Assembly: GCA_026129185.1 (NCBI GenBank)
Contig: JAHCIO010000026.1
Coordinates: 3,777 to 67,776, forward strand
Direction: 5' to 3'
DNA length: 64,000 bases
Source: Promineifilum sp019695075
GTDB lineage: Bacteria > Chloroflexota > Anaerolineae > Promineifilales > Promineifilaceae
Positions 58,421 to 64,000 of the stretch are shown one piece after another (position 1 is the stretch's first letter; each line of letters opens with the position of its first letter). The notes beneath the pieces were generated by a model that worked only from the letters and a program-made list of their open reading frames with translations, had not been told where the DNA came from and searched no databases. The position numbers were made by a program, and so were the translations under genes.

Positions 58421-59959
58421 ATGAAGAGAGAAAAGTGGGTTGTGATGGGGTTGCTGCTGGCGTTGTTGCTGGCGCTGGCGGCCTGTAGCTCGGCGCAGGT
58501 CAGCGAGCTGGCGCCGACAGTCGAAGCAGCCGTGCAGGAAGTGGCCCCGACGTTGCAAGCCGCGGCCACGGAGTTGGCCCCGACGCTGCAGGCCGCGGTG
58601 ACCGAGTTGGCCCCGACAGTGGAGTCGGCCATCGAAGCGGGCGCGGCCACGCTGGAGGCGGTGGCCACGGCCGTCGCCCCAACCGAGGCGCCGGAGGCCA
58701 CCGCCGAGCCGGCGCCCACCGAAGAAGCAGCCACGGGCGAGATGGCCGCGGAGGAGTGCGCCGAGACGTATGAGGGCGAGACCATCGTCATCTACCAGGC
58801 CGCCGGTCTGACCGGCCCGCTGGCCCAGATTCTGGGCGACGGTTTCATCAATGGCTCCAACGATGCCGTCGAGCGCATCAACGCCGAGGGCGGCGTCTGT
58901 GGTGTGCAACTGGAGTTGCATTTGGAAGACTCGCAGTACGACCCGGAGCAGGAGTTGGCCATCTACGAGCGCTACCGCGCCGAAGAACCGGCCCCCGTGC
59001 TCCACCTGACCTATGGCAGCGGCGCGGCCATCGCCCTGAAGGATCGCGTCACCGAGGACCAGATTCCTCACATCACCGCCGGCCTGAACGATGAGGCCTT
59101 CTACGTGCCCCGCGGCGGCTACACCTTCGGCACCGGCCCGATCTACTCCGACCAGTTCGCCGGCTTCCTGACCTGGCTGAAGGACAACTGGGCCGACGTG
59201 AAGCCCGAAGGCGCGGGCGACGACATCGTCGTCGGCGTCGTCGGCTGGGCCAATGCCTTCGGGGCCGGGGCCACCACGCCGACCGCGCTGGCCTACGCCG
59301 AGGAGATCGGCGTCACCGTCCTGCCGCTGGAGTCGCAGGAGATTTCGCCCACGGCCGACGTGACCGGCCCGCTGCAAAACCTGCTGGCCAACGGGGCCAA
59401 CGTCATCTACGTCCAGTCGCTGTCCTTCGGCCCGGCCCAGGTCATCGGCACGCTACGGGCGCTGAATGCCTGGGATTCGGTCGTCGTCGGCGGCGTCAAC
59501 TGGAGCCTGAACACCGACGTACTCAACATTCTGGGCGAGAACGCCGCCCTGATGGACGGCTACTACGGCATCATGCCCAGCGCCTGGTGGAACGACACCG
59601 ACAACCCCGGCGTGCAGATGGCGCTGGAGGACTTCGCTGCGTCCGGGCTGCCGGAAGCGAAGAAGGACGTCGGCTACCTGCTCAGCTATGGCCAGATGTT
59701 CGGCGTGGCCAACATCCTGCGCCATGCCATGAACGCCGTCGGCTTTGAGGGGCTGACCGGCCAGACCGTGTTCGAGGCCATGCAGGACATGGGCACGATC
59801 GACGTCGGTGGCATGGCCACCTGGCGGGCCGGCGGCGAAGACCGCGCCCCGAACATGGCCCAGATTCGCCAGGTGCAGATCAACGCCGACGGCGTGCCGG
59901 AGTTCGTCGTCGTGCAGGACTTCTTCGAACTGCCCGACACCCGCCCGCCGGCGGAGTAA
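58421..59959 (+). CDS. LIV-type substrate-binding lipoprotein
   Basis: 512 residues from the ATG at 58421 (AGGAG upstream; a GTG six codons earlier is the site region). The lipobox is LALAAC. Residues about 29-72 are a tandem linker of ~11-residue units (ELAPTLQAAVT), encoded by 33-bp repeats, then an acidic Thr/Pro stretch. The Peripla_BP_6 domain begins TIVIYQAAGLTGPLAQILGDGFINGSNDAVERINAEGGV. It hands substrate to LivH/LivM. Length is about 100 residues above usual because of the linker and a larger C-terminal lobe. Confidence 0.9.
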   Translation: MKREKWVVMGLLLALLLALAACSSAQVSELAPTVEAAVQEVAPTLQAAATELAPTLQAAVTELAPTVESAIEAGAATLEAVATAVAPTEAPEATAEPAPTEEAATGEMAAEECAETYEGETIVIYQAAGLTGPLAQILGDGFINGSNDAVERINAEGGVCGVQLELHLEDSQYDPEQELAIYERYRAEEPAPVLHLTYGSGAAIALKDRVTEDQIPHITAGLNDEAFYVPRGGYTFGTGPIYSDQFAGFLTWLKDNWADVKPEGAGDDIVVGVVGWANAFGAGATTPTALAYAEEIGVTVLPLESQEISPTADVTGPLQNLLANGANVIYVQSLSFGPAQVIGTLRALNAWDSVVVGGVNWSLNTDVLNILGENAALMDGYYGIMPSAWWNDTDNPGVQMALEDFAASGLPEAKKDVGYLLSYGQMFGVANILRHAMNAVGFEGLTGQTVFEAMQDMGTIDVGGMATWRAGGEDRAPNMAQIRQVQINADGVPEFVVVQDFFELPDTRPPAE

Positions 59960-59962
59960 GAC

Positions 59963-60061
59963 AAAGAAGCTCACGCAAAGGCGCTAAGGAAGCCAAGAGC
60001 GCCAAGAAGAAAGAATTTGCGTGCTTTGCTTCCTTGGCGTTCTTTGCGTGAGGTCTGAGAT
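59963..60061. repeat. Inverted CGCAAAG-family repeat
   Basis: CTCACGCAAAGGCGCTAAGG on the left faces CCTTGGCGTTCTTTGCGTGAG on the right, a long imperfect hairpin just after the binding-protein stop and ending at the livF ATG. It could attenuate livF relative to the binding protein. Confidence 0.75.
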
Positions 60062-60859
60062 ATGCTCAAGGTCAACAACATCGAGGTCGTCTACAACGAC
60101 GTCATCCTGGTGCTGCGCGGCGTCACGCTGGCCGTGGAGCCGGGGCAGATCGTCGCTCTGCTGGGGGCGAACGGCGCGGGCAAGTCGACGACGCTGAAGG
60201 CCATTTCCGGCCTGCTGCGCACCCAACAGGGCGACGTGACCCGCGGCAACATCGAATTCGACGGCCAACGTATCGACCGGCAATCGCCGGAGGCGATTGT
60301 CCGCCGGGGCATTGTGCAGGTGTTGGAGGGACGGCCGCTCTTCCAGCACCTGTCCGTCGAGGAGAATCTGCACACCGGCGCGCTCTTCCGGCGCGACGGG
60401 GCCGCGGCGGCGCGCGAAGACCTGGAGCGCGTCTACCACTACTTCCCCCGCCTGCGCGAGTTTCGCAATCGCACCAGCGGCTACCTATCCGGCGGCGAGC
60501 AGCAGATGGTCGTCATCGGCCGGGCGCTGATGTCCCGGCCGCGGCTGATGCTGCTCGATGAGCCGTCGCTGGGGCTGGCCCCGCTGCTGGTGCAGAGTAT
60601 CTTTGAGATCATCCGCCGCATCAACCAGGAGGAGGGCATGTCAATCCTGCTGGTGGAGCAGAACGCCAACGTCGCCCTGCAGGCGGCCGACCGGGCCTAC
60701 GTGATGGAGAACGGCCGCATCGTCCTCGACGGCCCGGCCGACCAGTTGGCCCAGAACGCCGACATCAAGGAGTTCTACCTCGGCCTGACCGCCGTGGGCG
60801 AGCGCAAGAGCTACCGCGATGTGAAGCACTATAAGCGGCGGAAGCGGTGGCTGGGGTGA
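60062..60859 (+). CDS. livF: LIV-type ABC transporter ATPase LivF
   Basis: 265 residues: Walker A GANGAGKST (35-43), signature LSGGEQQMVVIGRAL, Walker B LMLLDEPSLGLAP, then SILLVEQN. The spacing and the short C-terminus are those of LivF. A basic tail (SYRDVKHYKRRKRW) is extra. It works as a heterodimer with LivG. Confidence 0.92.
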   Translation: MLKVNNIEVVYNDVILVLRGVTLAVEPGQIVALLGANGAGKSTTLKAISGLLRTQQGDVTRGNIEFDGQRIDRQSPEAIVRRGIVQVLEGRPLFQHLSVEENLHTGALFRRDGAAAAREDLERVYHYFPRLREFRNRTSGYLSGGEQQMVVIGRALMSRPRLMLLDEPSLGLAPLLVQSIFEIIRRINQEEGMSILLVEQNANVALQAADRAYVMENGRIVLDGPADQLAQNADIKEFYLGLTAVGERKSYRDVKHYKRRKRWLG

Positions 60860-60861
60860 GG

Positions 60862-60965
60862 GAGCGACCGCCGACGGACGACCGCCGACCGCCGACGACA
60901 GACCACTGGCCTACTAACCCACTGACCTACTAGCTACTGCCCACTGACCTACTGGCCACTGAGAA
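60862..60965. repeat. Low-complexity GACCGCCGAC / CCTACTGACC repeat
   Basis: Degenerate GACCGCCGACC units are followed by CCACTGACCTACTAG-type units, as in 8666-8765. It separates livF from the next ATG (60969). Confidence 0.75.
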
Positions 60966-60968
60966 CTC

Positions 60969-62186
60969 ATGAACGACCAAACCCTTCACGCCATTGTCCA
61001 GCACGCTTATGCCCACTCGCCCGAAGTGCGCGAGCGCTTCGACCGCGCCGGGCTATCGCCCGACGACATTCGCACCGTGGCCGGCCTGGCCCGCGTGCCG
61101 GTGCTGACCAAGGACGAGGCCATCGCCCGGCAGCAGGCCGACCCGCCCTTCGGCGGCATGCTGGCCGCGCCGCTGTCGGCCGTCAGCCACCTGTTCTTCT
61201 CGCCGGGGCCGCTCTATGAGCCGGGGCCGGAGGAGGATGACCCGGCTTGGGCCATCGCCGTGGCCATGCTGCGCGAGGCCGGCTTCGGCGCGGGCGACGT
61301 GATCCTCAACAGCCTATCGTACCACCTCGTCCCCGCCGGCTACCTGTTCGACGGGGCCTTCACCCGCCTGGGAGCGACGGTCATCCCCGCCGGCACCGGC
61401 CCGGCCGAACTGCAACTGCAAATGGCCCGCGACCTGGCGGCGACCGGCTACGTGGGCACGCCCAGCTTCCTGGCCGGCCTGCTGCAAAAGGCCGAGGAGA
61501 AGGGCATCGCCCTGTCGCTGCGCCGCGCCGTGACCACGGCCGAGCCGCTGCCGCCCGCCCTGCGGGCCACGCTGGTCGGCCGCTATGGCCTGGAGGTCAT
61601 CAACACCTACGCCACGGCCGAGTTGGGCGTGCTGGCCATCAACACCGGCGACGGCCTGGCCATGCGCCTGTTGCCGGAGCCGCTCATCCAGGTGGTTGAC
61701 CCCGACACCGGCGCGTCGGTCGGCCCCGGCGAGACGGGCGAAGTGGTCGTCACCAACAGCAGCGCCCTCTATCCACTCATCCGCTTCGGCACGGGCGACC
61801 TGGCCATGAACATCGACCCACGGCCGGGCGAGAGCGCGCAGGCCGAGCGGGCGATCATCCTCGTCGGCCGGCGCGGCGAGGCAGTCAAGGTGCGCGGCAT
61901 GTTCCTGCACCCCAACCAGTTGCGCTTTGCCGCGGCGCAAGTGCCCGGCGTGGCTGCGGTGCAGGCCGTCGTCACCCGGCCCGACGGCGTGCGCGACCAT
62001 CTGGCCCTGCGCGTCGCCGTCCCCCTCCCCGCGGGAGAGGATGAGGGGGAGGGTTCCCGCGCCGCCGTGGCCGAGGCGTTGCAGGCGGCGGTGCAGGGGG
62101 TGTGTCGGGTGAGGGTGGATGAGGTGGGGTTTGGGGCGGTAGAGAGGGATGGGCCGGTGGTGGTAGATGAGCGCAAATGGGAATAA
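60969..62186 (+). CDS. PaaK-like AMP-forming CoA ligase
   Basis: 405 residues, similar in length to phenylacetate-CoA ligases. Motifs include TYATAELGVLAIN, SALYPLIRFGTGDLAM and GRRGEAVKVRGMFLHPNQL. The canonical N-terminal SSGTTG loop is not evident; the corresponding stretch reads AVSHLFFSPGPLYEPG, so ATP binding may be altered. With the LIV transporter it suggests import and CoA activation of an aromatic or other organic acid. It is the last gene of the cluster; an IS3 remnant follows at 62230. Confidence 0.85.
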   Translation: MNDQTLHAIVQHAYAHSPEVRERFDRAGLSPDDIRTVAGLARVPVLTKDEAIARQQADPPFGGMLAAPLSAVSHLFFSPGPLYEPGPEEDDPAWAIAVAMLREAGFGAGDVILNSLSYHLVPAGYLFDGAFTRLGATVIPAGTGPAELQLQMARDLAATGYVGTPSFLAGLLQKAEEKGIALSLRRAVTTAEPLPPALRATLVGRYGLEVINTYATAELGVLAINTGDGLAMRLLPEPLIQVVDPDTGASVGPGETGEVVVTNSSALYPLIRFGTGDLAMNIDPRPGESAQAERAIILVGRRGEAVKVRGMFLHPNQLRFAAAQVPGVAAVQAVVTRPDGVRDHLALRVAVPLPAGEDEGEGSRAAVAEALQAAVQGVCRVRVDEVGFGAVERDGPVVVDERKWE

Positions 62187-62300
62187 AATCGGTATTTGGA
62201 ATGCCATCTATAATTTGGACGGATTATAGTGAACCCCAAAAACTAGACCACGAGCATAAGTGGAATCGGCTATCATCCCGAAGCTTGTGGAGACGTTCAG

Positions 62301-62531
62301 ATGGGCCGAAAGCGCAGACAATTCAGCAACCAGTTCAAGTTCACCGTCGCCCTGGAGGCAGTCAAAGGCCTCAAGACCATCAACCAGATCGCCGGCGAAC
62401 ACAACGTCCACCCCAACCAGGTCAGCACCTGGAAGCGACAGTTGTTGGCCGATGGGCCGGCGGTGTTCGACAACGGTCATTCTAGCACGGAGCAGGAACA
62501 AGCCGTTCGCGAGACCGAATTGTACGAATAG
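62301..62531 (+). pseudogene. IS3 transposase orfA, ended by a nonsense codon
   Basis: 76 residues with the IS3 HTH (RKRRQFSNQFKFTVALEAVKGLKTINQIAGEHNVHPNQVSTWKRQLL). It ends ETELYE-TAG, where relatives continue ELYEQIGRLKMELEWLKKK. The following codons IGRLKMELEWLKKK are in the same frame, so the TAG at 62529 looks like a CAG-to-TAG mutation rather than a natural end. Confidence 0.8.
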
Positions 62532-62546
62532 ATCGGCCGGCTCAAG

Positions 62547-63155
62547 ATGGAACTGGAGTGGCTGAAAAAAAAGCTGCCCAGCTCGGTTGAGGTGAAACGG
62601 TCGATGATCGAGTCTGACCACCCGACGCTCAGCGTTTGCCGCCAATGCCAACTGCTCGACCTCAACCGGGCGACTTACTATTGGCCGCCGGCGAGCGCGT
62701 CGCCGTTGAACCTGGAACTGTTGCGCCTGATCGACCAGGAGTACACCCGCGCGCCGTTCTACGGCTATCGTCGGCTGACGGCGCGGCTGAACCAACAACA
62801 CGGCTATGCCGTCAACCACAAGCGCGTGGCCCGGCTGATGCAGCAAATGGGCTTGCAGGCGGTCTATCCCCGCCCGCGCACGTCGAAGGCGGACAAACAG
62901 CACCGGAGATACCCCTATCTGCTGCGCGACCTGGTGGTCGACCGGCCCAATCAGGTCTGGGCGGCGGACATCACCTATGTGCCGCTGCCACGGGGTTTCA
63001 TGTACCTGGCGGCCATCATGGACTGGTTCAGCCGGTTTGTCCTGGCCTGGCAGTTGTCCAACACGCTCGATGGTGCCTTCTGTCTGGCGGCGCTGCGCCG
63101 GGCGTTGCGCGACGGCCGGCCGGACATCTTCACCGACAAACAGGGGACATTTTAA
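62547..63155 (+). pseudogene. IS3 transposase orfB, truncated in the DDE domain
   Basis: Same frame as orfA: the end of orfA (LKKKLPS) runs into orfB (ESDHPTLSVCRQCQLLDLNRATYYW). The integrase core has the first catalytic Asp (VWAADITYVPL) and ends at DIFTDKQGTF, where the second Asp region (TDQGSQFTS) should be. The second half of the core, with the catalytic Glu, is absent. Not active. Confidence 0.85.
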
Positions 63156-63183
63156 CCCGATGATTTGCGGACAAAGTTAGCCG

Positions 63184-64000
63184 ATGTTGACACTCTTCCT
63201 GGATGCCCGCTACGAGAAGGTGCGGCAGAGCGGACAGGTGCGTGATGCGGCGGTGTTGCTGGCCGTGGGGGTCAATGACCAGGGCAAACGGGAGGTGCTA
63301 GGCGTGTCGGCCTCTCCGGGCGAGCATGAAGTCCACTGGCGGACGTTGCTGAAGGGGCTGCAAGGCCGGGGGCTGAGCGGGGTGGAGTTGGTCATCAGCG
63401 ACGACCATCGCGGCCTGAAGGCGGCGCGGCAGGCGGTGTTGGGCGGCTTGCCCTGGCAGCGCTGCCAGTTCCACCTCCAGCAGAACGCCCAGGCCTACGT
63501 CCCGCGCCAGTCGCTCAAGGCCGAGGTCGCCGCCGACATCCGGGCTATCTTCAACGCCCCCGACGTCACTCCCACGGTCGCACCGGCGACTTCCGACACA
63601 GCTGCCGCTATCTCGACTGCCACTGTGACCTCAGCCAGTAGCGGCATCTTCATCCCCATCGCCCCCGGCGCGGCGAGCGGCGAGGTGACGCCCGCGCCCG
63701 CCGGCAGCGCCTACCCCGCTGCGCCGGCGGCGTCGCCCACACCCGCCCCACCGACGCCCACCCCAGAGCCGGAGTTCCCCGCCTACACCGGCCCGCCCCT
63801 CGACCGCGACCAGATCGGCATCCAAGTCTACCTCCACCGCCAGGACGTGCGCGAATTGCTGCGCCATTTCGAGGCGCTCAACGTCGGCTGGGTCAAGGTG
63901 CAGGTGTCGTGGAAGCTCCACGAGCCACAGCCGGGCGAGTACAGCGAGGAGCTGTTCGGCGAGCTGGATCGGCTGATCGCCGGGGCCAACGGTCAGGGCA
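63184..64000 (+). CDS. Chimeric frame: IS256-type transposase fragment joined to a secreted glycosidase-like protein
   Basis: One uninterrupted frame from ATG 63184 to the window end. Residues 1-127 (LFLDARYEKVRQSGQVRDAAVLL to VPRQSLKAEVAADIRAIFNAPD) are the central part of an IS256/mutator transposase; its N-terminus and C-terminal catalytic Glu are missing. At about 63564 it changes within one codon step to a Ser/Thr/Pro/Ala linker (VTPTVAPATSD, ending TPTPEPEFPAY). It then enters a domain starting DQIGIQVYLHRQDVRELLRHFEALNVGWVKVQVSWKLHEPQPGEY, typical of a TIM-barrel glycosidase N-terminus. Probably the transposon remnant removed the signal peptide of the second gene, so the product may be mis-localised. 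A misassembly must be excluded. Confidence 0.7.
   Translation, partial: MLTLFLDARYEKVRQSGQVRDAAVLLAVGVNDQGKREVLGVSASPGEHEVHWRTLLKGLQGRGLSGVELVISDDHRGLKAARQAVLGGLPWQRCQFHLQQNAQAYVPRQSLKAEVAADIRAIFNAPDVTPTVAPATSDTAAAISTATVTSASSGIFIPIAPGAASGEVTPAPAGSAYPAAPAASPTPAPPTPTPEPEFPAYTGPPLDRDQIGIQVYLHRQDVRELLRHFEALNVGWVKVQVSWKLHEPQPGEYSEELFGELDRLIAGANGQG

Larger units (their letters stand above)
62230..63157 (+). mobile_element. Degenerate IS3-family insertion sequence, right end missing
   Basis: The left end TGAACCCCAAAAACTAGACC resembles IS3-family terminal repeats and begins 43 bases after the ligase stop. orfA (62301) and orfB follow. The element breaks off within the catalytic domain at about 63157, where unrelated sequence and then an IS256 fragment begin. 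No right terminal repeat or target duplication can be seen. Confidence 0.85.

Overview
The window is high-GC DNA with dense genes, lipoproteins with Thr/Pro-rich linkers, STAND (NB-ARC) ATPases, several FtsX/MacB-type ABC systems, Rex, DUF4058, a LIV-type transporter with acyl-CoA ligases, and many short dispersed palindromic repeats. This mix suggests a Chloroflexota bacterium, probably Anaerolineae-like. That is an inference from gene content; there is no rRNA or tRNA marker in the window.

Layout. 1-6.1 kb: the end of a membrane glycosyltransferase-like gene, a large NB-ARC/kinesin-light-chain-type TPR protein, a 0.7 kb gene-free block made of dispersed repeats, and a glycosidase-like lipoprotein. 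6.0-8.7 kb: a Phd antitoxin with a truncated PIN toxin, then a GT-C membrane protein interrupted in frame by palindromic repeats. 8.9-18.7 kb: two MacB-type ABC clusters that converge on a perfect 17-bp hairpin. One has a secreted IPT/CARDB-like protein where the adaptor would be; the other has a classical HlyD/MacA adaptor. 18.9-20.6 kb: a relic of a metal P-type ATPase, a cupredoxin lipoprotein, and rex with a candidate autoregulatory operator. 20.7-25.3 kb: LolD-like ATPase, FtsX-like permease and AttH/CrtC-like lipocalin, probably an operon. 25.5-33.2 kb: a large beta-propeller-like secreted protein, DUF4058, a candidate ~150-nt terminated RNA, a methyltransferase, a gamma-glutamylcyclotransferase-like protein and a membrane protein.

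33.2-36.7 kb holds a TPR gene and a STAND ATPase gene in an ATGA-overlapping pair, divergent from a stand-alone LuxR-type HTH gene. These are the three modules of a MalT/LAL regulator on separate genes. 36.9-42.7 kb: a small ORF, a membrane lipoprotein, tryptophanase, a secreted repeat protein, and a cluster of gene relics (propeller fragment, DUF2442, HNH). 42.8-47.4 kb: thiolase, an AbrB/PIN toxin-antitoxin pair, and a penicillin-binding protein homologue that appears to have lost the catalytic residues of both domains. 47.5-52.6 kb: two tandem paralogous trypsin-like lipoproteins (a duplication whose edge is visible), a small membrane protein, and an F420/PPOX-family enzyme.

52.7-62.2 kb is a co-oriented LIV-type import cluster (livG, acyl-CoA synthetase, two small genes, livH, livM, substrate-binding lipoprotein, livF, PaaK-like ligase). 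It probably imports an organic acid or amino acid and activates it as a CoA thioester. 62.2-64 kb: a degenerate IS3 element, then an IS256 transposase fragment fused in frame to a secreted glycosidase-like protein that runs off the window.

Two themes recur. Short palindromic or low-complexity repeats lie between genes and also inside reading frames without breaking them. Several genes survive only as 5', 3' or joined 5'+3' remnants.
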